A stretch of 22,876 nt of DNA, taken from assembly GCF_000003605.2 (NCBI RefSeq), contig NW_003138950.1, positions 1 to 22,876 on the forward strand. Reading direction: 5' to 3'. This document shows, in pieces, positions 1 through 12,101 of this stretch (position 1 is the stretch's first letter; each line of letters starts with the position of its first letter). Position numbers and translations under genes: made by a program. The DNA is from Saccoglossus kowalevskii. Taxonomy: Eukaryota > Hemichordata > Enteropneusta > Harrimaniidae. Below the pieces are notes generated by a model, which saw only the letters and a list, made by a program, of their open reading frames with translations, was not told the DNA's origin and did no database searches.

Positions 1-960
1 TCACCTAATGCAAAAGACAATATAAAAGGTGTCAAGCCAGTGCCAACCTAATACAAATGACAATATAAAAGTGTCAAGGCAAAGTCAACCTAAAGCAAAG
101 ACAATATAAAAATGTCAAGCCAAAGCCAACTAATGCATAGACAATATAAAAATGTTGATCCAATGTCAACCTAATACAAAGACAATATAAAAATGTCAAG
201 CCAATGCCAACCTAATGCAAAGACAATATAAAACTGTCAAGCCAAATTCAATCTAATACAAAGACAATATAAAAGTGTCAAGCCAAAGTCAACCTAATGC
301 AAGGACAATATAAAATTGTCAAGCCAATGCCAACCTAATGCAAAGACAATATTAAACTGTCGATCCAATGCCAACCTAATGCAAAAACAATATAAAAATG
401 TCAAGCCAAAGCCAACTAATGCAAAGACAATATAAAAATGTTGATCCAATCCCAACCTAATGCAAAGACAATATAAAAAATGTCAAGCCAATGCCAACTA
501 ATGCAAAGACAATATAAAACTGTCAATCGAAAGCCAACCTAATGCAAAGACAATATAAAAGTGTCAAGTCAATGCCAACCTAATACAAAGACAATATAAA
601 AGTGTCAAGCCAAAGTAAACCTAATGCAAAGACAATATAAAATTGTCAAGCCAAAGTCAACCTAATGCAAAGGCAATATAAAAGTGTCAAGCCAAAGTCA
701 ACCTAATGCAAGGACAATATAAAAATTTCAAGCCAATGCCAACCTAATGCAAGACATATTAAACTGTCGATCCAATGCCAACCTAATGCAAAGACATATA
801 AAATTTCAAGCCAATGCCAACCCAATGCAAAGACAATATAAAACTGTCAAGTAAATCAATTAATGCAAAGACAATATAAAGTGTCAAGCCAAAGTCAACT
901 AATGCAAGGACAATATAAAAATTTCAAGCCAATGCCAACTAATGCAAAGACAATATTAAA
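1..960 (+). repeat. Higher-order block, copy 1 (partial at left edge)
   Basis: This block carries the private markers AAGGCAAAGTCAACC followed by TAAAGC (at 75), the AT-rich marker monomer (at 238), a CCAATCCCAACC monomer (near 448) and GTCAATCGAAAGCC (near 518). The same markers in the same order return 1095 bp later and again near 6.2, 12.7 and 13.9 kb. Its right end (about 738-900) is damaged by single-base losses. The left edge is cut by the window. No gene is present. Confidence 0.85.
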
Positions 961-1019
961 CTGTCGATCCAATGCCAACATAATGCAAAGACAATATAAA
1001 AATGTCAAGCCAAAGCCAA

Positions 1020-2100
1020 CCTAATGCAAAGTCAATATAAAAATGTCGATCCAATGCCAACCTAATACAAAGACAATATAAAAGTGTCAAGCCAAAGTCA
1101 ACCTAATGCAAAGACAATATAAAAGTGTCAAGCCAATGCCAACCTAATACAAAGACAATATAAAAGTGTCAAGGCAAAGTCAACCTAAAGCAAAGACAAT
1201 ATAAAAATGTCAAGCCAAAGCCAACTAATGCAAAGACAATATAAAAATGTTGATCCAATGTCAACCTAATACAAAGACAATATAAAAATGTCAAGCCAAT
1301 GCCAACCTAATGCAAAGACAATATAAAACTGTCAAGCTAAATTCAATCTAATACAAAGACAATATAAAAGTGTCAAGCCAAAGTCATCCTAATGCAAGGA
1401 CAATATAAAATTGTCAAGCCAATGCCAACCTAATGCAAAGACAATATTAAACTGTCGATCCAATGCCAACCTAATGCAAAAACAATATAAAAATGTCAAG
1501 CCAAAGCCAACTAATGCAAAGACAATATAAAAATGTTGATCCAATCCCAACCTAATGCAAAGACAATATCAAAAATGTCAAGCCAATGCCAACTAATGCA
1601 AAGACAATATAAAACTGTTAATCGAAAGCCAACCTAATGCAAAGACAATATAAAACTGTCAAGCCAATGCCAACCTAATGCAAAGACAATATAAAACTGT
1701 CGATCCAATGCCAACCTAATGCAAAGACAATATATAAATGTCAAGCCAAAGCCAACTAATGCAAAGACAATATAAAACTGTCGATTAAATGCCAACCTAA
1801 TGCAAAGACAATATAAAAATGTCAAGCCAATGCCAAATAATGCAAATACAATATAAAACTCTCGATCCAATGCCAACCAAATGCAAAAACAATATAAAAA
1901 TGTCAAGCCAAAGCCAACCTAATGCAAAGAAAATATAAAAATGTCGATCCAATGCCAACCTAATACAGAGACAATATAAAAGTGTCAAGCCAAAGTCAAC
2001 CTAATGCAAAGACAATATAAAAGTGTCAAACCAATGCCAAACTAATACAATGACAATATAAAAGTGTCAAGCCAAAGTCAACCTAATGCAAAGACAATAT
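1020..2100 (+). repeat. Higher-order block, copy 2
   Basis: This copy aligns with the first block at an offset of 1095 bp (marker at 1170 versus 75; AT-rich monomer at 1333 versus 238). It also pairs with 6109-7059 at 5069 bp, with about 12568-13450 at 11548 bp, and with 13773 onward at 12733 bp. It starts beside a monomer with AAAGTCAATATAAAAATG (1028), shared with position 12576. Local changes such as GTTAATCG (near 1617) and ACAATATCAAAAATG (near 1563) distinguish it from its relatives. Confidence 0.85.
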
Positions 2101-2226
2101 AAAAATGTCAAGCCAAAGCCAACTAATGCAAAGACAATATAAAAATGTTGATCCAATGACAACCTATTGCAAAGACAATATAAAAATGTCAACCCAATGC
2201 CAACCTAATGCAAAGACAATATAAAA

Positions 2227-2472
2227 CTGTCAAGCTAAATTCAATATAATACAAAGACAATATAAAAGTGCCAAGCCAAAGTCAACCTAATGCAAGGAAA
2301 ATATAAAATTATCAAGCCAATGCCAACCTAATGCAAAGACAATATAAAACTGTCAAGCTAAATTCAATATAATACAAAGACAATATAAAAGTGCCAAGCC
2401 AAAGTCAACCTAATACAAGGAAAATATAAAATTGTCAAGCCAATGCCAACCTAATGCAAAGACATATTAAAC
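2227..2472 (+). repeat. Doubled 123-bp triplet with the AT-rich marker monomer
   Basis: Three monomers are present twice in direct succession, 123 bp apart (marker bases at 2231 and 2354; 123 is 3 x 41). The first contains GCTAAATTCAATATAATAC, the second GTGCCAAGCCAAAGTCAACC with CAAGGAAAATATAAAA, the third TTGTCAAGCCAATGCC. The second triplet has CCTAATACAAGG instead of CCTAATGCAAGG. The same doubled triplet, with the same difference, occurs at about 14960-15205. Confidence 0.9.
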
Positions 2473-2880
2473 TGTCGAACCAATGCCAACCTAATGCAAA
2501 GACATATAAAACTGTCGATCGAAAGCCACCTAATGCAAGACATATAAAAATGTTGATCCAATGCCACTATGCAAAGACAATATAAAAATGTCAGCATGCA
2601 ATAATGCAATCAATATAAACTGTCGATCAATGCCACTAATGCAACGACAATATAAAACTGTCAAGCCAAACCACTAATGCAAAGACAATATAAAAATGTC
2701 GATCCAATGCCAACTAATACAAAGACAATATAAAAGTGTCAAGCCAAAGTCAACTAATGCAAAGACAATGCAAAAATGTCAAGCCAAAGCCAACAAATTG
2801 CAAAGACAATATAAAATGTTGATCCAATGACAACTATTGCAAAGACAATATACAAATGTCAAGCCAATGCCAAACTAATC
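2461..2880 (+). other. Patch dense in single-base losses
   Basis: Nearly every monomer here has lost one or more bases, mostly one of a doublet: GACATATA for GACAATATA, CCACCTAATG for CCAACCTAATG, CCACTATGC, ATAAACTG. One stretch near 2590-2620 (GTCAGCATGCAATAATGC) is hard to align at all. The order of monomers still follows that of 15194 onward, including the rare GCAACGAC monomer (2642). This could be unpolished long-read sequence or true decay. I favour sequencing or assembly error. Confidence 0.7.
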
Positions 2881-2929
2881 CAAAGACAAAATAAAACTGT
2901 CAAGCCAATGCCAACCTAATACAAAGACA

Positions 2930-3870
2930 ATATAAAACTGTCGATCCAATGCCAACCTAATGCAAAGACAATATATAAATGTCAAGCCAAAGCCAAATAA
3001 TGCAAAGACAATATAAAAATGTCGATCCAATGCCAACCTAATGCAAAGACAATATAAAAATGTCAAGCCAATGCCAAATAATGCAAATACAATATAAAAC
3101 TGTCGATCCAATGCCAACCTAATGCAAAAACAATATAAAAATGTCAAGCCAAAGCCAACCTAATGCAAAGACAATATAAAAAATGTCGATCCAATGCCAA
3201 CCTAATACAAAGACAATATAAAAGTGTTAAGCCAAAGTCAACCTAATGCAACGACAATATAAAAGTGTCAAGCCAATGCCAACCTAATACAAAGACAATA
3301 TAAAAGTGTCAAGCCAAAGTAAACCTAATGCAAAGACAATATAAAAACGTCAAGCCAAAGCCAACTAATGCAAAGACAATATAAAAATGTTGATCCAATG
3401 ACAACCTATTGCAAAGACAATATAAAAATGTCAAGCCAATGCCAACTAATGCAAAAACAATATAAAACTGTCGATCGAAAGCCAACCTAATGCAAAGACA
3501 ATATAAAACTGTCAATCCAATGCCAACCTAATGCAAAGACAATCTAAAACTGTTGATCCAATGCCAACCTAATGCAAAGACAATATAAAACTGTCAAGCC
3601 AAGGCCAACTAATGCAAAGACAATCTAAAACTGTCGATCCAATGCCAACCTAATGCAAAGACAATATAAAAATGTCAAGCCAATGCCAACTAATGCAAAT
3701 ACAATATAAAACTGCCAATGCCAACCTAATGCAAAAGCAATATAAAAATGTCAAGCCAAAGCCAACCTAATGCAAAGACAATATAAAAATGTCGATCCAA
3801 TGCCAACCTAATACATAGACAATATAAAAGTGTCAAGCCAAAGTCAACCTAATGCAAAGACAATATAAAA
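2930..3870 (+). repeat. Block with a 36-bp deletion monomer, copy 1
   Basis: This block aligns with 17317-18257 at a constant 14387 bp and with a third copy near 19.9-20.9 kb. Shared private features are AAAACGTCAAGCC, CAATCTAAAACTGTTGATCC, CAAGCCAAGGCCAAC and a monomer at 3712 reading AAACTGCCAATGCC, in which five bases of the usual CTGTCGATCCAAT are missing. These shared mutations show common descent of the block rather than independent change. Confidence 0.88.
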
Positions 3871-4320
3871 GTGTCAAACCAATGCCAAACTAAATACAAA
3901 GACAATATAACAGTGTCAAGCCAAAGTCAACCTAATGCAAAGACAATATAAAAATGTCAAGCCAAAGCCAACTAATGCAAAGACAATATAAAAATGTTGA
4001 TCCAATGACAACCTATTGCAAAGACAATATAAAAATGTCAAGCCGATGCCAACCTAATGCAAAGACAATAAAAAACTGTCAAGCTAAATTCAATATAATA
4101 CAAAGACAATATAAAAGTGTCAAGCCAAAGTCAACCTAATGCAAGGACAATATAAAATTGTCAAGCCAATGCCAACCTAATGCAAAGACAATATTAAACT
4201 GTCGATCCAATGCCAACCTAATGCAAAGACAATATAAAAATGTCAAGCCAAAGCCAACTAATGCAAAGAAAATATAAAAATGTTGATCCAATGCCAACCT
4301 AATGCAAAGACAATATTAAA
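3870..4320 (+). repeat. Satellite monomers with CAAACCAATGCCAAAC junction type
   Basis: This stretch holds ordinary monomers plus an unusual one at 3876 (CAAACCAATGCCAAAC then TAAATACAAAGAC and ATAACAGTG). Its only clear relative lies at 21484. An AT-rich marker monomer follows at 4080, then the usual follow-on monomers. An ATG-led plus-strand frame crosses 3954-4139, but it is only repeat sequence. No gene. Confidence 0.8.
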
Positions 4321-5820
4321 CTGTCGATCCAATGCCAACCTAATGCAAAGACAATATAAAACTGTCAAGCCAAAGCCAACTAATGCAAAGACAATATTAA
4401 ACTGTCGATCCAATGCCAACCTAATGCAAAGACAATATAAAACTGACAAGCCAAAGCCAAGTAATGCAAAGACAATATAAAAATGTTGATTCAATGCCAA
4501 CCTAATGCAAAGACAATATAAAAATGTCAAGCCAATGCCAACTAATGCAAAGACAATATAAAACTGTCGATCGAAAGCCAACCTAATGCAAAGACAATAT
4601 AAAACTGTCAAGCCAATGCCAACCTAATGCAAAGACAATGTAAAACTGTTGATCCAATGCCAACCTAATGCAAAGACAATATATAAATGTCAAGCCAAAG
4701 CCAACTAATGCAAAGACAATATAAAACTGTCGATCCAATGCCAACCTAATGCAAAGACAATATAAAAATGTCAAGCCAATGCCAACTAATGCAAATACAA
4801 TATAAAACTGTCGATCCAATGCCAACCTAATGCAAAAACAATATAAAAATGTCAAGCCAAAGCCAACCTAATGCAAAGACAATATAAAAATGTCGATCCA
4901 ATGCCAACCTAATACAAAGACAATATAAAAGTGTCAAGCCAAAATCAACCTAATGCAAAGACAAAATAAAAGTGTCAAGCCAATGCCAACCTAATACAAA
5001 GATATTATAAAAGTGTCAAGCCAAAGTCAACCTAATGCAAAGAAAATATAAAAATGTCAAGCCAAAGCCAACTAATGCAAAGACAATATAAAAATGTTGA
5101 TCCAATGACAACCTATTGCAAAGACAATATAAAAATGTCAAGCCAATGCCAACCTAATGCAAAGACAATATAAAACTTTCAAGCTAAATTCAATATAATA
5201 CAAAGACAATATAAAAGTTTCAAGCCAAAGTCAACCTAATGCAAGGACAATATAAAATTGTCAAGCCAATGCCAACCTAATGCAAAGACAATATTAAACT
5301 GTCGATCCAATGCCAACCTAATGCAAAGACAATATAAAAATGTCAAGCCAAAGCCAACTAATGCAAAGACAAAATAAAAATGTTGATCCAATGCCAACCT
5401 AATGCAAAGACAATATAAAAATGTCAAGCCAATGCCAACTAATGCAAAGACAATATAAAACTGTCGATCGAAAGCCAACCTAATGCAAAGTCAATATAAA
5501 ACTGTCAAGCCAATGCCAACCTAATGCAAAGACAATATAAAACTGTTGATCCAATGCCAACATAATGCAAAGACAATATATAAATGTCAAGCCAAAGCCA
5601 ACTAGTGCAAAGACAATATAAAACTGTCGATCCAATGCCAACCTAATGCAAAGACAATATAACAATGTCAAGCCAATGCCAACTATTGCAAATACAATAT
5701 AAAACTCTCGAACCCATGCCAACCTAATGCAAAAACAATATAAAAATGTCAAGCCAAAGCCAACCTAATGCAAAGACAATATAAAACAGTCGATCCAATG
5801 CCAACCTAATGCAAAGACAA
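4321..5820 (+). repeat. 1.5-kb block, left member of the 11538-bp pair
   Basis: This block matches 15859-17358 at a constant offset of 11538 bp. Many private variants are shared: CTGACAAGCC (4443), CCAAGTAATGC, GATTCAATGCC, GATATTATAAAAG (about 5001), ACTTTCAAGC (5176), CAACTAGTGC (5600) and CTCGAACCCATGCC (5706). A handful of point differences separate the copies (GTTGATTC here, GTGGATTC there). It is the longest clean pairing I could verify by eye. Confidence 0.92.
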
Positions 5821-7061
5821 TATAAAAATGTCAAGCCAAAGCCAACCTAATGCAAAGTCAATATAAACATGTCAAGCCAAAGCCAACTAATGCAAAGACA
5901 ATATAAAAATGATGATCCAATGCCAACCTAATGCAAAGACAATATAAAAATGTCAAGCCAATGCCAACTAATGCAAAGACAATATAAAACTGTCAAGCCA
6001 AAGTCAACCTAATGCAAAGACAATATAAAAATGTCAAGCCAAAGCCAAGTAATGCAAAGGCAATATAAAAATGTCAAGCCAATGCCAACCTAATGCAAAG
6101 ACAATATTAAACTGTCGATCCAATGCCAACCTAATGCAAAGACAATATAAAAGTGTCAAGCCAAAGTCAACCTAATGCAAAGACAATATAAAAGTGTCAA
6201 GCCAATGCCAACCTAATACAAAGACAATATAAAAGTGTCAAGGCAAAGTCAACCTAAAGCAAAGACAATATAAAAATGTCAAGCCAAAGCCAACTAATGC
6301 AAAGACAATATAAAAATGTTGATCCAATGTCAACCTAATACAAAGACAATATAAAAATGTCAAGCCAATGCCAACCTAATGCAAAGACAATATAAAACTG
6401 TCAAGCTAAATTCAATCTAATACAAAGACAATATAAAAGTGTCAAGCCAAAGTCAACCTAATGCAAGGACAATATAAAATTGTCAAGCCAATGCCAACCT
6501 AATGCAAAGACAATATTAAACTGTCGATCCAATGCCAACCTAATGCAAAAACAATATAAAAATGTCAAGCCAAATCCAACTAATGCAAAGACAATATAAA
6601 AATGTTGATCCAATCCCAACCTAATGCAAAGACAATATAAAAAATGTCAAGCCAATGCCAACTAATGCAAAGACAATATAAAACTGTCAATCGAAAGCCA
6701 ACCTAATGCAAAGACAATATAAAACTGTCAAGCCAATGCCAACCTAATGCAAAGACAATATAGAACTGTCGATCCAATTCCAACCTAATGCAAAGACAAT
6801 ATGAAAATGTCAAGCCAAAGCCAACTAATGCAAAGACAATATAAAAATGTCGATCCAATGCCAACCTAATGTAAAGACAATATAAAAATGTAAAGCCAAT
6901 GCCAAATAATGCAAATACAATATAAAACTGTCGATCCAATGCCAACCTAATGCAAAAACAATATAAAAATGTCAAGCCAAAGCCAACCTAATGCAAAGAC
7001 AATATAAAAAATGTCGATCCAATGCCAACCTAATACAAAGACAATATAAAAGTGTCAAGCC
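5820..7061 (+). repeat. Mixed satellite region, including a block copy at 6109-7059
   Basis: The first part (about 5840-6000) shares AAAGTCAATATAAACATG and AAATGATGATCC with 15627-15787 at 9787 bp. From about 6109 it becomes another copy of the block at 1040-1990 (offset 5069), with the AAGGCAAAG marker at 6239 and the AT-rich monomer at 6402. No gene or other element is visible. Confidence 0.82.
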
Positions 7062-7744
7062 AAAGTCAAGCTAATGCAAAGACAATATAAAACTGTCGAT
7101 CGAAAGCCAACCTAATGCAAAGACAATATAAAACTGTCGATCCAATGCCAACCTAATGCAAAGACAATATAAAACTGTCAAGCCAAAGCCAACTAATGCA
7201 AAGACAATATTAAACTGTTGATCCAATGCTAACCTAATGCAACGACAATATAAAACTGTCAAGCCAAAACCAACTAATGCAAAGACAATATAAAAATGTT
7301 GATCCAATGCCAACCTAATGCAAAGACAATATAAAAATGTCAAGCCAATGCCAACTAATGCAAAGACAATATAAAACTGTCGATCGAAAGCCAAACTAAT
7401 GCAAAGACAATATAAAACTGTCAAGCCAATGCCAACCTAATGCAAAGACAATATAAAACTGTCGATCCAATGCCAACCTAATGCAAAGACAATATATAAA
7501 TGTCAAGCCAAAGCCAAATAATGCAAAGACAGTATAAAACTGTCGATCCAATGCCAACCTAATGCAAAGACAATATAAAAATGTCAAGCCAATGCCAAAT
7601 AATGCAAATACAATATAAAACTGTCGATCCAATGCCAACCTAATGCAAAAACAATATAAAAATGTCAAGCCAAAGCCAACCTAATGCAAAGACAATATAA
7701 AAAATGTCGATCCAATGCCAACCTAATACAAAGACAATATAAAA
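7062..7744 (+). repeat. 0.67-kb block, left member of the 3828-bp pair
   Basis: From about 7078 this matches 10906-11572 at 3828 bp. Diagnostic shared variants are AATGCTAACC with GCAACGAC (7227-7242), GTCAAGCCAAAACCAAC (7258) and CAGTATAAAACTG (7530 and 11358). The block begins after a CAAAGTCAAGCTAATGC monomer (7062), which recurs just after the end of the partner copy (11584). Confidence 0.88.
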
Positions 7745-8842
7745 GTGTCAAGCCAAAGTCAACCTAATGCAAAGACAATATAAAAGTGTCAAGCCAATGC
7801 CAACCTAATACAAAGACAATATAAAAGTGTCAAGCCAAAGTCAACCTAATGCAAAGACAATATAAAAACGTCAAGCCAAAGCCAACTAATGCAAAGACAA
7901 TATAAAAATGTTGATCCAATGACAACCTATTGCAAAGACAATATAAAACTGTCAAGGTAAATTCAATATAATACAAAGACAATATAAAAGTGCCAAGCCA
8001 AAGTCAACCTAATGCAAGGAAAATATAAAATTGTCAAGCCAATGCCAACCTAATGCAAAGACAATATAAAACTGTCGATCCAATGCCAACCTAATGCAAA
8101 GACAATATAAAACTGTCGATCGAAAGCCAACCTAATGCAAAGACAATATAAAACTGTCGATCCAATGCCAACCTAATACAAAGACAATATAAAAGTGTCA
8201 AGCCAAAGTCAACCTAATGCAAAGACAATATAAAAGTGTCAAGCCAATGCCAACCTAATACAAAGACATATAAAAGTGTCAAGCCAAAGTCACCTAATGC
8301 AAAGACAATATAAAACGTCAAGCCAAAGCCAACTAATGCAAAGACAATATAAAAATGTTGATCCAATGACAACCTATTGCAAAGACAATATAAAAATGTC
8401 AAGCCAATGCCAAATAATGCAAAGACAATATAAAACTGTCGATCAAAAGCCAACTTAATGCAAAGACAATATAAAACTGTCGATCCAATGCCAACCTAAT
8501 GCAAAGACAATATAAAACTGTCGATCCAATGCCAACTTAATGCAAAGACAATATTAAACTGTCGATCCAAAGCCAACTAATGCAAAGACAATATTAAACA
8601 GTCGATCCAAAGCCAACTAATGCAAATACAATATTAAACTGTCGATCCAATGCCAACCTAATGCAAAGACAATATAAAAATGTCAAGCCAATGCCAGCTA
8701 ATGCAAATACAATATAAAACTGTCGATCCAATGCCAACCTAATGCAAAAGCAATATAAAAATGTCAAGCGAAAGCCAACCTAATGCAAAGACAATATAAA
8801 AATGTCGATCCAATGCCAACCTAATACAAAGACAATATAAAA
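7745..8842 (+). repeat. Satellite region with a skipped monomer and a partial 19-monomer unit
   Basis: Around 7953 a marker monomer reads CAAGGTAAATTC and follows directly on the GACAACCTATTGC monomer, so the usual intervening GTCAAGCCAATGCC monomer is missing. The same combination is at 18425. A small indel patch lies at 8264-8310. From about 8470 to 8842 the sequence repeats 9245-9617 at 775 bp and represents the last part of a 19-monomer unit (AAACAGTCG at 8597 and 9372). Confidence 0.82.
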
Positions 8843-9617
8843 GTGTCAAGCCTAAGTCAACCTAATGCAAAGACAATATAAAAGTGTCAAGCCAATGCCA
8901 ACCTAATACAAAGACAATATAAAAGTGTCAAGCCAAAGTCAACCTAATGCAAAGACAATATAAAAATGTCAAGCCAAAGCCAACTAAGGCAAAGACAATA
9001 TAAAAATGTTGATCCAATGAAAACCTATTGCAAAGACAATATAAAAATGTCAAGCCAATGCCAACCTAATGCAAAGACAATATAAAACTGTCAAGCTAAA
9101 TTCAATATAATACAAAGACAATATAAAAGTGCCAAGCCAAAGTCAACCTAATGCAAGGAAAATATAAAATTGTCAAGCCAATGCCAACCTAATGCAAAGA
9201 CAATATTAAACTGTCGAACCAATGCCAACCTAATGCAAAGACAATATAAAACTGTCGATCCAATGCCAACCTAATGCAAAGACAATATAAAACTGTCGAT
9301 CCAATGCCAACCTAATGCAAAGACAATATTAAACTGTCGATCCAAAGCCAACTAATGCAAAGACAATATTAAACAGTCGATCCAAAGCCAACTAATGCAA
9401 ATACAATATTAAACTGTCGATCCAATGCCAACCTAATGCAAAGACAATATAAAAATGTCAAGCCAATGCCAACTAATGCAAATACAATATAAAACTGTCG
9501 ATCCAATGCCAACCTAATGCAAAAGCAATATAAAAATGTCAAGCCAAAGCCAACCTAATGCAAAGACAATATAAAAATGTCGATCCAATGCCAACCTAAT
9601 ACAAAGACAATATAAAA
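8843..9617 (+). repeat. 19-monomer higher-order unit, 775 bp
   Basis: Counting from the GTGTCAAGCCTAAG monomer to its next occurrence gives 19 monomers, 15 of 41 bp and 4 of 40 bp, which sums exactly to 775 bp. In the middle it contains the AT-rich marker monomer (9092), the CAAGGAAAATATAAAA monomer, then a run ending in TTAAAC monomers including one AAACAGTCG. The unit is followed directly by another of the same monomer number. Confidence 0.93.
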
Positions 9618-10389
9618 GTGTCAAGCCTAAGTCAACCTAATGCAAAGACAATATAAAAGTGTCGATCCAATGCCAACCTATTACAAAGACAATATAAAAG
9701 TGTCAAGCCAAAGTCAACCTAATGCAAAGACAATATAAAAACGTCAAGCCAAAGCCAACTAATGCAAAGACAATATAAAAATTTTGATCCAATGACAACC
9801 TATTGCAAAGACAATATAAAAATGTCAAGCCAATGCCAACTAATGCAAAGACAATATAAAACTGTCGATCGAAAGCCAACCTAATGCAAAGACAATATAA
9901 AACTGTCGATCCAATGCCAACCTAATGCAAAGACAATCTAAAACTGTCGATCCAATGCCAACCTAATGCAAAGACAATATAAAACTGTCAAGCCAAGGCC
10001 AACTAATGCAAAGACAATATTAAACTCTCGATCCAAAGCCAACTAATGCAAATACAATATTAAACTGTCGATCCAATGCCAACCTAATGCAAAGACAATA
10101 TTAAACTGTCGATCCAAGGCCCACTAATGCAAAGACAATATTAAACTGTCGATCCAAAGCCAACTAATGCAAATACAATATTAAACTGTCGATACAATGC
10201 CAACCTAATGCAAAGACAATATAAAAATGTCACGCCAATGCCAACTAATGCAAATACAATATAAAACTGTCGATCCAATGCCAACCTAATGCAAAAGCAA
10301 TATAAAAATGTCAAGCCAAAGCCAACCTAATGCAAAGACAATATAAAAATGTCGATCCAATGCCAACCTAATACAAAGACAATATAAAA
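9618..10389 (+). repeat. 19-monomer higher-order unit, 772 bp, different middle
   Basis: Again 19 monomers lie between two GCCTAAGTC markers (9626 and 10398), now 12 of 41 bp and 7 of 40 bp, summing exactly to 772 bp. The outer monomers match the preceding unit, but monomers 6 to 11 are different: the AT-rich marker and its follow-on types are replaced by GTCGATCG, CAATCTAAAA and CAAGCCAAGGCC types. Equal monomer number with different contents suggests exchange in register with another block. Confidence 0.92.
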
Positions 10390-12101
10390 GTGTCAAGCCT
10401 AAGTCAACCTAATGCAAAGACAATATAAAAGTGTCAAGCCAATGCCAACCTAATACAAAGACAATATAAAAGTGTCAAGCCAAAGTCAACCTAATGCAAA
10501 GACAATATAAAAATGTCAAGCCAAAGCCAACTGAGGCAAAGACAATATAAAAATGTTGATCCAATGAAAACCTATTGCAAAGACAATATAAAAATGTCAA
10601 GCCAATGCCAACCTAATGCAAAGACAATATAAAACTGTCAAGCTAAATTCAATATAATACAAAGACAATATAAAAGTGCCAAGCCAAAGTCAACCTAATG
10701 CAAGGAAAATATAAAATTGTCAAGCCAATGCCAACCTAATGCAAAGACAATATTAAACTGTTGAACCAATGCCAACCTAATGCAAAGACAATATAAAACT
10801 GTCGATCGAAAGCCAACCTAATGCAAAGACAATATAAAAATGTTGATCCAATGCCAACCTAATGCAAAGACAATATAAAAATGTCAAGCCAATGCCAACT
10901 AATGCAAAGACAATATAAAACTGTCGATCGAAAGCCAACCTAATGCAAAGACAATATAAAACTGTCGATCCAATGCCAACCTAATGCAAAGACAATATAA
11001 AACTGTCAAGCCAAAGCCAACTAATGCAAAGACAATATTAAACTGTTGATCCAATGCTAACCTAATGCAACGACAATATAAAACTGTCAAGCCAAAACCA
11101 ACTAATGCAAAGACAATATAAAAATGTTGATCCAATGCCAACCTAATGCAAAGACAATATAAAAATGTCAAGCCAATGCCAAATAATGCAAAGACAATAT
11201 AAAACTGTCGATCGAAAGCCAAACTAATGCAAAGACAATATAAAACTGTCAAGCCAATGCCAACCTAATGCAAAGACAATATAAAACTGTCGATCCAATG
11301 CCAACCTAATGCAAAGACAATATATAAATGTCAAGCCAAAGCCAAATAATGCAAAGACAGTATAAAACTGTCGATCCAATGCCAACCTAATGCAAAGACA
11401 ATATAAAAATGTCAAGCCAATGCCAAATAATGCAAATACAATATAAAACTGTCGATCCAATGCCAACCTAATGCAAAAACAATATAAAAATGTCAAGCCA
11501 AAGCCAACCTAATGCAAAGACAATATAAAAAATGTCGATCCAATGCCAACCTAATACAAAGACAATATAAAAAGTGTCAAGCCAAAGTCAAGCTAATGCA
11601 AAGACATATAAAACTGTCGATCGAAAGCCAAACTAATGCAAGACAATATAAAAATTGTAATCCAATGACAACCTATTGCAAAGACAATATAAAAATGTCA
11701 AGCCAATGCCAACTAATGCAAAGACAATATAAAACTGTTGATCGAAAGCCAACCTAATGCAAAGACAATATAAAATTGTCGATCCAATGCCAACCTAATG
11801 CAAAGACAATCTAAAACTGTCGATCCAATGCCAACATAATGCAAAGACAATATAAAACTGTCAAGCCAAGGCCAACTAATGCAAAGACAATATTAAACTG
11901 TCGATCCAAAGCCAACCTAATGCAAAGACAATATAAAAATGTCAAGCCAATGCCAACTAATGCAAATACAATATAAAACTGTCGATCCAATGCCAACCTA
12001 ATGCAAAAGCAATATAAAAATGTCAAGCCAAAGCCAACCTAATGCAAAGACAATATAAAAATGTCGATCCAATGCCAACCTAATACAAAGACAATATAAA
12101 A
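10390..12101 (+). repeat. Expanded higher-order unit, 1712 bp
   Basis: It opens like the 775-bp unit (GCCTAAGTC at 10398, marker monomer at 10639, both 1547 bp from their partners at 8851 and 9092). It then continues through the 10906-11572 block that copies 7078-7744, and passes a short indel patch at 11600-11660. The next GCCTAAGTC is at 12110. About 42 monomers are present. It looks like a 19-monomer start joined to inserted or foreign-register material. Confidence 0.85.

Noticed and set aside
2590-2640. Possible insertion of foreign sequence or a mobile-element relic around GTCAGCATGC
   Set aside because: The stretch can be read as normal monomers with several bases missing. No terminal repeats, target duplication or unique sequence is visible.
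2875-3147. 90-residue minus-strand open frames of the FYIVFALVGIGLTFLYCLCI kind, many copies across the window
   Set aside because: Same origin as above: TTG starts, no upstream signals, a composition forced by the repeat. The hydrophobic, membrane-like look comes from reading T-rich complement sequence.
7071-7424. 117-residue minus-strand open frame, with near-identical ones at 10899-11252, 19544-19897 and 22509-22862
   Set aside because: It lies wholly in the satellite, starts at TTG rather than ATG, consists of a 27-residue repeat dictated by the 81-bp dimer, and ends at the TAG built into the monomer. Copies reflect block duplication, not a gene family.
11512-11757. Plus-strand open frames with ATG starts (3954-4139, 4280-4480, 8276-8458, 11512-11757, 15818-16018, 21666-21920)
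   Set aside because: They read as short MQRQYK or NAKTI repeats of the monomer in shifting frames. Several exist only because of local base losses, and none has a domain or coding context.
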